A stretch of 64,000 bases of DNA from the NCBI GenBank assembly GCA_009720755.1, contig WNKV01000010.1, positions 1 to 64,000 on the forward strand. The letters are read 5' to 3'. Source of the DNA: Rhodoplanes serenus. Lineage in GTDB: Bacteria; Pseudomonadota; Alphaproteobacteria; Rhizobiales; Xanthobacteraceae. This document shows, in pieces, positions 26,876-36,515 of the stretch. A program made the position numbers and the translations under genes. How positions within the stretch are numbered: the first letter of the stretch is position 1; every line of letters begins with the position of its first letter. The notes beneath the pieces were generated by a model. That model was not told the DNA's origin. It searched no databases and worked only from the letters and a program-made list of their open reading frames with translations.

Positions 26876-27255
26876 GCCGGCGTGTCGGGAGGGTCGGCGT
26901 CTGGGGAGGCGGTCGGCCCGGCCGGTGAAGGCGGCGGCTCGGCCAGGGTGCCGCGCCAGCGGCCGTAGCGCCACGGCAGCCACCAGCGGGCGTGCGCCGG
27001 CAGCGCGCCCGGCACGAAGTCGAGCCCGCGGGTGCCGAGCGGATGGCAGCGGCAGAACCGCGCCAGGGTCATCCAGCCGCCCGCCCACAGGCCGAACCGT
27101 CCAATCGCCTCGTCGCCATAGACCGAGCAGGTCGGCAGGTGCCGGCAGTCGGAGCCGAGAAACGGCGACACCGTGAGCTGGTAGCCGCGGATGAGCCCGC
27201 GGGCGAGGAGCCGCGGCAGGCGACGGACCGTGTCGGTGGGGCGGGTGGTTGGCAT
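26803..27255 (-). CDS. yidD: Membrane protein insertion efficiency factor YidD
   Basis: YidD helps YidC insert membrane proteins. The core has the family pattern RGLIRGYQLTVSPFLGSDCRHLPTCSVY...EAIGRFG and the three conserved cysteines, the last in RFCRCHPLG. At 150 residues it is longer than the usual 70-110, with a Pro/Ser/Ala-rich tail of about 45 residues that is encoded antisense to the end of the Sel1 gene. ATG 27255 fits the family; the frame extends upstream. Confidence 0.92.
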   Translation of the reverse strand: MPTTRPTDTVRRLPRLLARGLIRGYQLTVSPFLGSDCRHLPTCSVYGDEAIGRFGLWAGGWMTLARFCRCHPLGTRGLDFVPGALPAHARWWLPWRYGRWRGTLAEPPPSPAGPTASPDADPPDTPAQRAEPPSPSSRRAASAEPSSAAR

Positions 27256-27539
27256 CGTCCTTGCAAAGTAGCCGTTGGGGCAGCGCCGGCAAGAGGTCGG
27301 GTGGCGAGAACCGCGTCGGCCGGGCGCGGCGCGCCGGAGCATCGCCCGAGTGCGGTAATCCGTCACCCTTCTGCCCCAAAAGGGCCGCTTGCGACGGTCG
27401 ATTGCGTACGTAAGATCACAGTTGCCGCTAAGTATCGCTGTGTGGCCTCATGACGGAGACTTAAACAACAACAATAACAAGTGGCTCGGAAAGGTAAGTA
27501 GAACAAGCGTTGCTGAATCGACACAGCACGGGGACCACG

Positions 27540-28922
27540 ATGAAACGTTCTTGGGTCGGCGGCCTGGCGCTCGCACTCTGTGCGCTGCCCGTGGTCGCCG
27601 CCACGCCGGAGCTGCCGGCCAATCCCCGCACGCTCCCCATGCAGTTCGTCGTGCAGGAGCCGGCGGTGCCGTGCGGCAAGGATTGCCGCTCGCTGGTGTT
27701 CGCGGCCGGCATGATCACCGCCGACACGCCGCGTCGGTTCGAGGCCTTCGCGGCCGAGCGCAGCCTGCGCGACGCCACCGTGGTGCTCGACTCGGACGGC
27801 GGCTCGGTGGTCGGGGCCCTGGCGTTCGGGCGCAGCATCCGCCGGCTCGGGCTCGACACCACGGTGGGGCGCGCCGACCGTTCGGGCGGTCCCGGCAAGC
27901 CGGCCCGCATCGCGCCGGCCAACTGCGAATCGATGTGCGCCTTCGTGCTGCTCGGCGGCGTCGCCCGCGAGGTGCCGGCGCGCTCGCGCGTGCTGGTGCA
28001 TCAGATCTGGCTCGGTGATCGCCGCGACGACGCGGTGGCGGCGAGCTACTCGGCCGAGGATCTCGTGCTGGTGCAGCGCGACATCGGCCAGATCGTCCGC
28101 TACACGGCCGACATGGGGGGCGCGGCCGAGCTGATCGAGATCGCGCTCCGCATTCCGCCGTGGGAGCCGATGCGCCTGCTCAGCCGGGACGAGCTGCGTC
28201 GCACCGGGCTCGACCGCGAGGCGCCGCCGCCTGCCGTGGCGGCCACCCAGGCGTCCGCGGCGGTGACGCCGGTGGCGGTTTCGATGGATCGCGCCGCGGC
28301 CGCCAGCGAGCGCGGCTGGAGCGTCGTCGAGGGGGGCAGCGGCACCATGCTGGTGCGTCGGCATCCGCTCACCGTCGAGGGCGAGCGCATCGGCAGCTTC
28401 GATGTGGGCCTGTCCTGCGGCGATGCCCCCGGCACCTACGCGCTCACCTATGCGGAGCGCCGGCAGGTCGCGGCCGGCGGGTCGGCCGGCCAGGCGGCCG
28501 CGATCGACCAGGTGCGGCTGTGGATCGAGCAGACCGACGTGAAGCTCGACATCCTGTCCTCGTCCCGGCGTGCCGACGGCCAGCCGATCGAGACGGTGGC
28601 GGTGGCGACCGTCCCGGCCCCGCTGGTGCGCGCCTTCGCGACGGCGGCGGCCCGTTCGCTGTCGGTGCAGACCGCCGCCGGCGGTCTCGCCGCGACCTCG
28701 ATCCGCATCGGCAATGCCGGCATCGGCAAGGTGTTCGGCCAGCTCGAGACAGGATGCGGCCGCGGCCCGGCCAAGCGCGACGCGGCGCTGCGCGATCCTG
28801 CGGTGGGGCGCGACACCTCCGTGCGCGACGCCCCGGGGCGCGACACCTCCGTGCGCGACGCCCCGGGGCGGGACGCTCCCGTGCGCGACACCCACGCGCG
28901 GCTGGAGGCGGCGGCGCGTTGA
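27540..28922 (+). CDS. Periplasmic ClpP-crotonase-fold protein (COG3904-like)
   Basis: The product has 460 residues. A signal peptide ends near Ala20 ([13 protein letters not shown]). Residues ~60-190 resemble the COG3904 branch of the ClpP fold, with [20 protein letters not shown] and [13 protein letters not shown], where the Ser flanked by two cysteines is in the nucleophile position. The rest is of unknown fold. The C-terminus is made of three 10-residue repeats ([10 protein letters not shown]). An AT-rich stretch at about 27460-27482 probably holds the promoter. Proteolytic activity is not established for this group. Confidence 0.78.
   Translation: MKRSWVGGLALALCALPVVAATPELPANPRTLPMQFVVQEPAVPCGKDCRSLVFAAGMITADTPRRFEAFAAERSLRDATVVLDSDGGSVVGALAFGRSIRRLGLDTTVGRADRSGGPGKPARIAPANCESMCAFVLLGGVAREVPARSRVLVHQIWLGDRRDDAVAASYSAEDLVLVQRDIGQIVRYTADMGGAAELIEIALRIPPWEPMRLLSRDELRRTGLDREAPPPAVAATQASAAVTPVAVSMDRAAAASERGWSVVEGGSGTMLVRRHPLTVEGERIGSFDVGLSCGDAPGTYALTYAERRQVAAGGSAGQAAAIDQVRLWIEQTDVKLDILSSSRRADGQPIETVAVATVPAPLVRAFATAAARSLSVQTAAGGLAATSIRIGNAGIGKVFGQLETGCGRGPAKRDAALRDPAVGRDTSVRDAPGRDTSVRDAPGRDAPVRDTHARLEAAAR
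28805..28894 (+). repeat. Three tandem 30 bp units inside the ClpP-like gene
   Basis: The first two units are identical and the third differs at a few bases. The repeat is a multiple of three and encodes [10 protein letters not shown] twice and [10 protein letters not shown] once, so changes in copy number would keep the frame. Confidence 0.85.
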
Positions 28923-28956
28923 CCAAGGCTCGCCGTGCCCGGGAGGGCCGGCCGCG

Positions 28957-29403
28957 CTACGCGGCGCCGCTCCCGCGCGCCGCGGCGATCTGGTCGAGCG
29001 CCGACACCACCGCGTCGAAGGTGAGCAGGGTCGAGGCATGGCGTGCCTTGTAGTCGCGCACCGGCTCCAGCACCGCGACGTCGGCCCAGCGGCCGTCCGG
29101 CGGCGGCCCGTTCTCCTTGAGCATGCGGCGCACCGTCTCGCGCAGCGTGCGCAGCTCGTCGGCCGTGGCGCCGACCACATGGCTCGCCATGATCGAGGAC
29201 GAGGCTTGGCCGAGCGCGCACGCCTTCACCACATGGCCGAAGTCGACGACGGTGTCGCCGTCGACCTTGATGTCGACCGTGACGGTCGAGCCGCACAGGC
29301 GCGAATGCGCGGTGGCGCTCGCGTCCGGATCGTGCAGGCGGCCGAGCCGTGGGATGTTGCCGGCCAGTTCGAGGATGCGGCGATTGTAGACGTCGTTCAG
29401 CAT
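28957..29403 (-). CDS. NifU/IscU-like iron-sulfur scaffold family protein
   Basis: The 148-residue protein matches the NifU_N fold: [17 protein letters not shown] (Cys37) and [19 protein letters not shown]. The third cluster-ligand Cys of IscU, usually in an R-x-x-C segment, is replaced (KARHAST). Such variants are widespread in Alphaproteobacteria next to folE. The role may be cluster or zinc handling; it is not shown. It is divergent from folE across 303 bases. Confidence 0.82.
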   Translation of the reverse strand: MLNDVYNRRILELAGNIPRLGRLHDPDASATAHSRLCGSTVTVDIKVDGDTVVDFGHVVKACALGQASSSIMASHVVGATADELRTLRETVRRMLKENGPPPDGRWADVAVLEPVRDYKARHASTLLTFDAVVSALDQIAAARGSGAA

Positions 29404-29706
29404 GGCTCGTCCGCGGGCGCCCGGCGGCGCCGATTTGCCTCGGTGTGCGTCACCGACTATATCCCGTCATATAGGATGTCGGCCGGTGCGGGCGAGGGTC
29501 GCTTGCGACGGCGCGCGTCCGCTCCCACATGCTCGGGTGGTTGCAGCGTCACCGTCGGTCGTCGGCGGCCGCGACGGTCGGGCCGGGCCGCGCCCGCGGG
29601 CGACGAGTGGTCGCGGCGCTGCAAGTCCTGCGCGCCCCCGGTTGCGCCGGTTGCGCCGATCTGGTTCGTTTCCCGGCATGTCGGCCGAACGGAGAACTCC
29701 GCCGCG
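29404..29706. other. Divergent intergenic region NifU-like / folE
   Basis: This stretch holds the promoters of both genes. An inverted repeat at 29457-29474 is listed separately. The remainder is GC-rich with no gene seen. Confidence 0.55.
29457..29474. promoter_or_regulatory. Inverted repeat CTATAT-N6-ATATAG, candidate operator or promoter element
   Basis: Perfect 6-base arms with a 6-base spacer form the only AT-rich island between the divergent NifU-like and folE genes. It lies about 54 bases from the NifU-like start and 230 from folE. It could be a -10 region for the leftward gene or a regulator site. Confidence 0.4.
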
Positions 29707-30393
29707 ATGGACACTGTCACCAAGACGCTGACCCCGGCCGCCCGTTCGTCCGATCCCGCCGTTCCGACAGGTCCCGCGCCGAGCGGCGCTCCGAGCCCCG
29801 CCACGAGCGGCGCTCCGTCACGGCCGAGCCGGGCCGAGGCCGAGGCCGCGGTCCGCGTGCTGCTCGGCTATATCGGCGACGATCCCGACCGCGAGGGCCT
29901 GCTGGATACGCCGCGCCGCGTCGTCTCGGCCTTCGACGAGCTGTACGGCGGCTACCGCGAGCAGCCCGGCGAGGCGCTGGAGCGCACCTTCTCGGAGATC
30001 GGCACCTACGACGACATCGTGCTGGTGCGCGACATCCCGTTCAGCTCGCATTGCGAGCATCACATGATGCCGTTCGTCGGCCGCGCTCATGTCGGCTACC
30101 TGCCGGTCGAGCGCGTCGTCGGCCTGTCGAAGATCGCCCGGGTGATCGACATCTTCGCGCGCCGGCTCCAGACCCAGGAGCGGCTCTCCTCCGAGATCGT
30201 CACCGAGATCGACACGGTGCTGAAGCCGCGCGGCGTCGCCGTGATGCTGGAGGCCGAGCACACCTGCATGTCGATGCGCGGCGTCGCCAAGGTCGGCAGC
30301 CGCACCATCACGACGCAGTTCACCGGCGTCTTCCGCGACGATCCCGGCGAGCAGCTCCGCTTCCTCAATCTGGTGCGCAACGGCATCGGCTGA
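29707..30393 (+). CDS. folE: GTP cyclohydrolase I
   Basis: FolE opens the GTP ring to make dihydroneopterin triphosphate, the first step of folate synthesis. The 228-residue protein has zinc and active-site motifs [11 protein letters not shown] and [14 protein letters not shown]. The first ~43 residues are Ser/Ala/Pro-rich and precede the conserved [17 protein letters not shown] start. A GGAGA element lies about 11 bases before the ATG. hisI follows 79 bases downstream. Confidence 0.97.
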   Translation: MDTVTKTLTPAARSSDPAVPTGPAPSGAPSPATSGAPSRPSRAEAEAAVRVLLGYIGDDPDREGLLDTPRRVVSAFDELYGGYREQPGEALERTFSEIGTYDDIVLVRDIPFSSHCEHHMMPFVGRAHVGYLPVERVVGLSKIARVIDIFARRLQTQERLSSEIVTEIDTVLKPRGVAVMLEAEHTCMSMRGVAKVGSRTITTQFTGVFRDDPGEQLRFLNLVRNGIG

Positions 30394-30472
30394 CCGCTCC
30401 GGCCCGCCGGCGGGACGGGGACCTGCGGCAGCGACCGGCGCCTTCCTTCGTCCCCTGTGATCGTGCGTCCCG

Positions 30473-30994
30473 ATGAAGACTTTTGCGCCCCGCGGCACCA
30501 CCGAGCAGATCGAGGAGGGGCGCGTCTTCGCCCCCAAGTTCGACGCCGACGGCCTCGTTCCGGCGATCGTCGCCGATGCCTGGTCGGGTGAGGTGCTGAT
30601 GCTGGCCTGGATGAACGACGCCGCCCTCGCCAAGTCGATCGAGACCTGCGAGGCGTGGTTCTACAGCCGCTCGCGCGGCGCGCTGTGGAAGAAGGGCGAG
30701 ACCTCCGGCCACGTGCTGCGCATCCTGGAAATGCGGGTCGACTGCGATCAGGATGCGCTGCTGCTGCGGGTCGAGCAGGCGGCGCCGGGCACCTGCCACA
30801 CCGGCCGCGCCTCGTGCTTCTACCGCGCCGTGTCGCTGCGCGAGCCGGCCGGGCACACCTTGGTGCTGCAATTCAAGAAGGCCGAGCGGGTGTTCGATCC
30901 GGCCGCCGTGTATGGCGGGGAGCCGAACACCAAAGCGTCGGTGACGCCGTCCGGCTCGACACCGTCGACCGGCGAGCCGCCGGCAACCGAGTAG
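30473..30994 (+). CDS. hisI: Phosphoribosyl-AMP cyclohydrolase
   Basis: HisI opens the purine ring of PR-AMP in histidine synthesis. The 173-residue protein has the zinc ligands in [10 protein letters not shown] and [11 protein letters not shown] and the [14 protein letters not shown] motif. A C-terminal tail of about 35 residues rich in Ser, Thr and Pro is added to the core. No fused HisE domain is present. Confidence 0.97.
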   Translation: MKTFAPRGTTEQIEEGRVFAPKFDADGLVPAIVADAWSGEVLMLAWMNDAALAKSIETCEAWFYSRSRGALWKKGETSGHVLRILEMRVDCDQDALLLRVEQAAPGTCHTGRASCFYRAVSLREPAGHTLVLQFKKAERVFDPAAVYGGEPNTKASVTPSGSTPSTGEPPATE

Positions 30995-31115
30995 CGCCGA
31001 ATCGGTCGCGTTACCGTTTTGCGCGGGCGGACCCGCGCATCCATGCTCGCCATGAGATGGATGGCCGGGTCGCGGCCTGTGGCCGGCCCGGCCATGACGC
31101 CGGCTCGAAGCCGGT

Positions 31116-31137
31116 GGCCGGCTCGCAGGAGCCGGCC
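31116..31137. terminator. Terminator hairpin between hisI and rplI
   Basis: Perfect 9-base arms GGCCGGCTC / GAGCCGGCC with a 4-base loop lie in the 158-base gap between the convergent stops, 16 bases past the rplI stop. There is no long T run. Confidence 0.55.
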
Positions 31138-31152
31138 TCGGCGACCTCGGGA

Positions 31153-31734
31153 TCACGCCTCCTCGGCGTCGAGCCCGGCCTGGCCGGCCTCCGGATTCTC
31201 GAAGAACTCCTCGGCGGCGGCGTCCGCCACCTCGCGGTCCTCGCGCCGCGCGGTGACGTCCTCGCCGCGGCCGATGCGCTCGGCCTCGTCGGCGTTGCGG
31301 GCCACGATGATGGCGACCGCCACGGTCAGCTCGGGATGCAGCACCAGCGGCACGCTGTGCGACCCGACGGTCTTGATCGGCGCGTTGATGGCGACCTGGC
31401 TGCGGTCGACGGTGAAGCCGGCATCGACCAGGAGGCCGGCGATGTCGCGGGTGGTCACCGAGCCGTAGAGCTGGCCGATGTCGGACGCCTGGCGCAGCAC
31501 CGTGAAGGTCTTGCCGTCGAGCTTCTCGGCGACCTTCTCGGCTTCGCCCCGGCGCTCCAGGTTGCGGACCTCGAGTTGCGCCTTCATGCCCTCGAAGCGG
31601 GCCAGGTTCTCCTTGGTGGCGCGCAGCGCCTTGCCCTGCGGCAGCAGGAAGTTGCGCGCGAAGCCGTCGCGCACCCGGACGACGTCGCCCATCTGGCCGT
31701 GGTTGCCGACCCTTTCCAGCAGAATCACTTGCAT
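31153..31734 (-). CDS. rplI: 50S ribosomal protein bL9
   Basis: bL9 binds 23S rRNA near the L1 stalk. The N-terminal signature [21 protein letters not shown] and the [13 protein letters not shown] motif are intact, followed by the long connecting helix and C-terminal domain. At 193 residues it carries an acidic, Glu/Ala-rich tail of about 45 residues beyond the usual ~148. ATG 31734 fits the family. It is the last gene of the rpsF operon. Confidence 0.97.
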   Translation of the reverse strand: MQVILLERVGNHGQMGDVVRVRDGFARNFLLPQGKALRATKENLARFEGMKAQLEVRNLERRGEAEKVAEKLDGKTFTVLRQASDIGQLYGSVTTRDIAGLLVDAGFTVDRSQVAINAPIKTVGSHSVPLVLHPELTVAVAIIVARNADEAERIGRGEDVTARREDREVADAAAEEFFENPEAGQAGLDAEEA

Positions 31735-31783
31735 GTCGCTCTCCTCGTGGAACTCGTTGTCTGTCGAAGGTGGAGTGTGAGGC

Positions 31784-32827
31784 TCAGGATTCGTCCAAGC
31801 GGGCCGGTGGCCCGCCAAATCGGCGTCTGAGATCGATGGCGGTGTCGGTGAGGCCGACCAGCATCACGGCGAACAGCGGCCAGGCGAACAGCATCACCGA
31901 GGCGTAGAGAACCGACAGCACCAGGCCGCGGCTCTTCAGCCGCCGGGTGAGGGCGTGCAGCACCGCGAAGCCGAGCGCCGTGAAGGCGACCAGCAGGCTC
32001 GCCGCGAACAGGCTGGCGATCAGGCCGATCAGGCCGGGCAGGAACGAGCCCGCCACCATGGCGCCGAGCAGCACCGTCGCGCTCGCCGGGAAGGCGGTGT
32101 CGGACAACACCGGCCAGGGGCGCGGCAGCCGGCCCGAGATCGACACGGCGCGGCCGGCGAGCCACAGGTTGAACAGCAGCGTCATCGTCATCAGCACGGC
32201 TGCGGCGGGCGGCAGGGCGGCGGCCAGGAACTCGATCAGCGGCCCGGGCTCCGACACGCCGGGCACCGCGACCGTGCCGTCGGCGCCGGGGATCGGGCGC
32301 TGGTGCAGCACGCGGGAGAAGCCCTCCTTGAGGGTCGCGCGAATGCTCTCGACGTCATCCCCGAAGGTCGGCAGCGAGAGGGCCACCGCGGTGGCGCCGA
32401 GCAGGGCGGCCCACAGCACCAGGCGGCCGACCGGATACCAGTCGAGCGGCGGTCCTGCCGGCGCCAACTCGGTCGCGCCGGTGCCGTCGGGGGCGGGGGC
32501 CGTCGTCACGGCGGCCGGCACGGGCACGTTTCCGGCCGCCGCCGGCCGCGCCAGCAGCGCCAGATAGGCGAGCCACCAGCCGGGCAGCGCCAGCCCGATC
32601 AGGAAGACGAGAAAGAACAGGGTGCCGAACCAGGCGGCCAGCGCCGCGGTGCCGACCAGGGCGGCCAGCAGCCCGGCCCAGTGGCTCCAGCCGAGCGCCG
32701 CGATGATGACGGGGAGCGGCGCCAGATAGAACAGCAGCATCGACAGCGGCGAGCCGCCGACCAGCGCCGCGAAGGTGAGCGCCGCGACCGCGCCGGCGCC
32801 GAGGCCGACCAGGATGAACTGAGCCAT
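31784..32827 (-). CDS. DUF2232 family membrane protein
   Basis: This 347-residue inner membrane protein has about eight hydrophobic segments and a central Pro/Ala-rich loop (about residues 105-130). Position between rpsR and rplI is conserved across Rhizobiales and fits the DUF2232 family. Function is unknown. ATG 32827 gives a first transmembrane helix directly at the N-terminus ([17 protein letters not shown]). Confidence 0.85.
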   Translation of the reverse strand: MAQFILVGLGAGAVAALTFAALVGGSPLSMLLFYLAPLPVIIAALGWSHWAGLLAALVGTAALAAWFGTLFFLVFLIGLALPGWWLAYLALLARPAAAGNVPVPAAVTTAPAPDGTGATELAPAGPPLDWYPVGRLVLWAALLGATAVALSLPTFGDDVESIRATLKEGFSRVLHQRPIPGADGTVAVPGVSEPGPLIEFLAAALPPAAAVLMTMTLLFNLWLAGRAVSISGRLPRPWPVLSDTAFPASATVLLGAMVAGSFLPGLIGLIASLFAASLLVAFTALGFAVLHALTRRLKSRGLVLSVLYASVMLFAWPLFAVMLVGLTDTAIDLRRRFGGPPARLDES

Positions 32828-32991
32828 CGTGTGCTGTCCCGCTCGTCGAGCGGTTAGAGGCGGATCGACGTCGTGAGACCGTCCGCCCCAACCCGGAAGA
32901 CGGCCCGCCACGCCGCAGGGGCAGGGCGGGCCGCGAGGATCGTGTGGCTAAGGCCGGCGCTCGCCGGCCGCCGTAGCTCAGCCGATTCGGC

Positions 32992-33237
32992 TCAGCGAAT
33001 CACGTAGGGCAGCAGACCGAGGAAGCGGGCGCGCTTGATGGCGCGGGCCAGCTCGCGCTGCTTGCGGGCCGACACCGCGGTGATGCGGCTCGGCACGATC
33101 TTGCCGCGCTCCGAGATGTAGCGCTGGAGCAGACGCACGTCCTTGTAGTCGATCTTCGGGGCGTTGGCGCCGGAGAACGGGCAGGTCTTGCGGCGACGGA
33201 AGAAGGGCCGGCGGGCGCCGGCGGACTGCATGGCCAT
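32992..33237 (-). CDS. rpsR: 30S ribosomal protein bS18
   Basis: bS18 pairs with bS6 on the 30S platform. The 81-residue sequence has [31 protein letters not shown] and the basic C-terminus. ATG 33237 has a GGGGAG ribosome site eight bases away. A GTG at 33246, overlapping the rpsF stop, would leave almost no spacing and is less likely. Confidence 0.97.
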   Translation of the reverse strand: MAMQSAGARRPFFRRRKTCPFSGANAPKIDYKDVRLLQRYISERGKIVPSRITAVSARKQRELARAIKRARFLGLLPYVIR

Positions 33238-33242
33238 GGCGC

Positions 33243-33716
33243 TCACTCCCCGGTGGCTTCGGCGTCGGCGGTCTCGGCGCGATCCTCGCGCGGGCCGCGG
33301 TCACGCGGCGGACGACGGTCGCCGCGATCGCGGTCCCGATCGCCACGCTCGCCGCGCTCGCCCGGCCGGCGGTCCCGGTCGCGCTCGTCGCGATCCGACT
33401 TGCGCATCATGGCCGAGGGGCCGGCCTCCAGCTCGTCGACCTTGACGGTCAGGGCGCGCAGCACGTCCTCGCTGATGCGCTGCTGGCGCTCCACCTCCGC
33501 CACCGCGGCCGCCGGGGCCTCGATGTTGAGCAGGGTGAAGTGCGCCTTGCGGTTCTTGTTGATCCGGTAGGTCAGGGACTTGACGCCCCAGTACTCGACC
33601 TTGGAGACCGAGCCGCCGAGCTGCTCGATGACGCCCTTGTACTGGGTCGTCAGCTCGTCGACCTGCTGCGCCGAGAGATCCTGGCGCGCAAGATACACGT
33701 GTTCATACAGTGGCAT
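33243..33716 (-). CDS. rpsF: 30S ribosomal protein bS6
   Basis: The first ~95 residues are the bS6 fold ([38 protein letters not shown]). The remaining ~60 residues are an Arg/Asp/Glu/Gly repeat tail ([17 protein letters not shown]), which is longer than in most bS6. It is the first gene of rpsF-rpsR-DUF2232-rplI and is divergent from fabD. Confidence 0.97.
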   Translation of the reverse strand: MPLYEHVYLARQDLSAQQVDELTTQYKGVIEQLGGSVSKVEYWGVKSLTYRINKNRKAHFTLLNIEAPAAAVAEVERQQRISEDVLRALTVKVDELEAGPSAMMRKSDRDERDRDRRPGERGERGDRDRDRGDRRPPRDRGPREDRAETADAEATGE

Positions 33717-34093
33717 GGACTGCCTTTCCTGGTTCGTGGCGGCGGGTCCGACGCGAAGCCCTTCGTGCCCTTCGGGAAAGGCGCGAAAGCTCTGAAGGCG
33801 GGAACACGGGACGCCGGACCCTCGAAGGGTCCTGCCGGTCGATCCCTTGCGGAATCGGCGCAGCCGTCCGTTCAGCCCCCGGCCGGAGCCGAGCCGAAGC
33901 GCGCGTTTATACGGCTTTCGCCGCCAAACGCAAGCCAGCGGGAGGCTCCGGTGCGGCTCGGCCGGGTGGCGCGCCGGCCGGCCCGGCCCGGCGGGCGGGT
34001 CGTGGCGGGTCTGCGGGAGTAAGTGTCCGTCACACTTGACTTGCCGCGGTCCCCCTGCGTGTTAGCGGCCGGGATTCAGAGAGGGACGCATCC
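33717..34093. other. Divergent intergenic region rpsF / fabD with leader hairpin
   Basis: This 377-base stretch contains the rpsF leader and the fabD promoter. A hairpin GGACCCT-CGA-AGGGTCC at 33816-33832 lies in the rpsF leader, about 100 bases before the start. bS6-bS18 operons are commonly autoregulated through a leader RNA, so the hairpin could belong to such a site, but the known S6:S18 consensus was not confirmed. TTGACT and GTTAGC at 34036 and 34060 could serve as a fabD promoter. Confidence 0.45.
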
Positions 34094-35059
34094 ATGGCGG
34101 TTGCATTCGTATTTCCCGGCCAGGGCAGCCAGGCGGTGGGCATGGGCAAGGCGCTGGCCGACGCCTTCCCGGTCGCCCGCGCCGTGTTCGAGGAGGTCGA
34201 CGAGGCGCTCGGCGACAAGCTGTCGTCGATCATCTTCGAAGGACCGGCCGAGACCCTGATGCTGACCGAGAACACCCAGCCCGCCCTGATGGCGGTGTCG
34301 CTCGCGGTGCTGCGGGTGCTGGAGCAGGAGGCGGGGCTCGATCTGTCGCGCGAGGCCGCGTTCGTGGCCGGCCATTCGCTCGGCGAGTATTCGGCGCTCG
34401 CCGCCGCCGGGGCGCTGACCATCGCCGACACGGCGCGGCTCGTCCGCACCCGCGGCCGGGCCATGCAGAAGGCGGTGCCGGTCGGCGTCGGCGCCATGGC
34501 GGCGCTGCTCGGCATGGAGTTCGACGAGGCGGCGGCGGTCGCCGCCGAGGCGGCGCAGGGTGTCGTCTGCCAGGCCGCCAACGACAATGGCGGCGGCCAG
34601 GTGGTGGTGTCGGGCGAGAAGGCGGCGGTCGAGCGCGCCGTCGAGATCGCCAAGGGCCGCGGCGCCAAGCGGGCGACGCTGCTGCCGGTGTCCGCTCCCT
34701 TCCATTGTGCCCTTATGCAGCCCGCCGCCGACGTGATGGCCGAGGCGCTGAGAGGCGTGACGGTGCGCCGCCCGGTGGTGCCGGTGGTCGCCAACGTGCT
34801 GGCGGCGCCGATCAGCGAGCCGGACCAGATCGTGGCGGCGCTGATCGCTCAGGTCACCGGCACGGTGCGCTGGCGCGAATCGGTCGCCAGCATGGCCAAG
34901 GCCGGAGTGACCACCTTCTACGAGGTGGGGGCCGGCAAGGTGCTCACCGGCCTCGTCAAGCGCATCGCCGACGGGGCCACCGGCTCGGCCATCGGCACGC
35001 CGGCCGATGTCGCCGCCTTCGTGGCGGCGCGCGCCGCGCTCCAGCAGGGGGCGGCGTGA
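34094..35059 (+). CDS. fabD: Malonyl-CoA:ACP transacylase
   Basis: FabD loads malonyl groups on ACP for type II fatty acid synthesis. The 321-residue protein begins [19 protein letters not shown] and has the nucleophile Ser95 in GHSLGEYSA. The partner His is in the [11 protein letters not shown] segment. Its stop overlaps the fabG start by one base (TGATG), indicating coupled translation. Confidence 0.97.
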   Translation: MAVAFVFPGQGSQAVGMGKALADAFPVARAVFEEVDEALGDKLSSIIFEGPAETLMLTENTQPALMAVSLAVLRVLEQEAGLDLSREAAFVAGHSLGEYSALAAAGALTIADTARLVRTRGRAMQKAVPVGVGAMAALLGMEFDEAAAVAAEAAQGVVCQAANDNGGGQVVVSGEKAAVERAVEIAKGRGAKRATLLPVSAPFHCALMQPAADVMAEALRGVTVRRPVVPVVANVLAAPISEPDQIVAALIAQVTGTVRWRESVASMAKAGVTTFYEVGAGKVLTGLVKRIADGATGSAIGTPADVAAFVAARAALQQGAA

Positions 35060-35796
35060 TGTTCGATCTCTCGGGCAAGACCGCGCTGGTCACCGGCGCG
35101 ACCGGCGGTATCGGTGGCGCCATCGCGCGCGCCCTGCACGGACGCGGTGCCACCGTGGCGATCTCCGGCACCAAGGCCGACAAGCTGGAGGCCCTGGCGG
35201 CCGAACTCGGCGAGCGCATCCACGCGCTGCCGTGCAATCTCGCCGACCGCGCCGCGGTGGAGACGCTGGTGCCGGCCGCCGAGGCCGCGATGGGCCAGCT
35301 CGACATCCTGGTCAACAATGCCGGCCTGACGCGCGACAACATCTTCATGCGGATGAAGGACGCCGAGTGGGACGACGTCATCGCGGTCGATCTCACCGCC
35401 GCCTTCGTGCTGGCGCGTGCCGCCGTGAAGGGCATGATGCGCCGCCGCTTCGGCCGAATCGTCTCGATCACCTCGGTGGTCGGGGTCAGCGGCAATCCGG
35501 GGCAGGGCAACTACGCGGCCGCCAAGGCCGGCATGATCGGCATGAGCAAGGCGCTGGCCCAGGAGGTCGCCTCGCGCGGCATCACGGTGAACTGCGTGGC
35601 GCCCGGCTTCATCGCCACCGCGATGACCGACGTGCTCAACGACAAGCAGCGCGAGACGGTGCTGTCGCGGGTGCCGGCGGGCCGCCTCGGAACCTCCGAG
35701 GAGATCGCCGCCGCGGTGGTCTATCTGGCCTCCGCGGAGGCCGCCTACACGACCGGCCAGACGCTCCATGTCAACGGTGGCATGGTGATGATCTAA
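35059..35796 (+). CDS. fabG: 3-oxoacyl-ACP reductase
   Basis: FabG reduces 3-oxoacyl-ACP with NADPH. The 245-residue SDR has the cofactor motif TGATGGIGGAI, NNAG in the expected place, and catalytic Ser-Tyr-Lys in SITSVVGVSGNPGQGNYAAAK. The order fabD-fabG-acpP-fabF is the standard one and distinguishes it from generic SDRs. Confidence 0.97.
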   Translation: MFDLSGKTALVTGATGGIGGAIARALHGRGATVAISGTKADKLEALAAELGERIHALPCNLADRAAVETLVPAAEAAMGQLDILVNNAGLTRDNIFMRMKDAEWDDVIAVDLTAAFVLARAAVKGMMRRRFGRIVSITSVVGVSGNPGQGNYAAAKAGMIGMSKALAQEVASRGITVNCVAPGFIATAMTDVLNDKQRETVLSRVPAGRLGTSEEIAAAVVYLASAEAAYTTGQTLHVNGGMVMI

Positions 35797-36050
35797 TTGG
35801 GGTTTCGAGGTTCGCACAGGGGTCGGTTGCGGGCCGTCCGGCACTTCTGGTCAACGCCGGGGAAGTATGATAACCGATCCGCTGGGCTGGACGAGGAAGA
35901 TGCGACGGGGCTGGGGAGACGGCATTCACCCCTTGACCGGATGAGCGTTCACGACGTCCTTCAAGACGAGGCTGCCGCGGTGACGTTTGCTTCCCGGACG
36001 CGATCCGGCGCAGGCGCATCGGGCGAGGTGCCGACAACACGAGGTTGACA

Positions 36051-36290
36051 ATGAGTGATATTGGCGAGCGGGTCAAAAAAATCGTCGTGGAGCATCTGGG
36101 CGTCGAGGCCGACAAGGTGACCGAGAACGCGAGCTTCATCGACGATCTCGGCGCCGACAGCCTCGACACGGTCGAACTCGTCATGGCGTTCGAGGAGGAG
36201 TTCGGTTGTGAGATTCCGGACGACGCCGCCGAGACCATCCTGACGGTCGGCGACGCCGTGAAGTTCCTCGAGAAGAACGCCAAGAGCTGA
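36051..36290 (+). CDS. acpP: Acyl carrier protein
   Basis: AcpP carries the growing acyl chain on a 4'-phosphopantetheine attached to Ser37 in GADSLDTVE. It has 79 residues, is acidic, and has length and start ([17 protein letters not shown]) typical of the family. The 254-base gap after fabG is longer than elsewhere in the cluster and probably contains a separate promoter, as expected for a very abundant protein. Confidence 0.98.
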   Translation: MSDIGERVKKIVVEHLGVEADKVTENASFIDDLGADSLDTVELVMAFEEEFGCEIPDDAAETILTVGDAVKFLEKNAKS

Positions 36291-36515
36291 ACTGCCTGTC
36301 GCCGCCGCCGCAGGAGATCGCCTGCGGCGCATTCCCGCCCGAAGTCGCTGCCGTTCGTCCCGATATCGCCCGCCGCCGTGCTCCGGCCGGCCGGGCTCGG
36401 TGCTCCGAAACACGCGGAGCATCACGGTCGGATGCGGGCGGCATCGCTTCGTCGATCGGCCGCCCCGGACGGTCGCGGCGGGTCGCGGCGAACCGGCCGG
36501 TGCGGGACGAATGAC

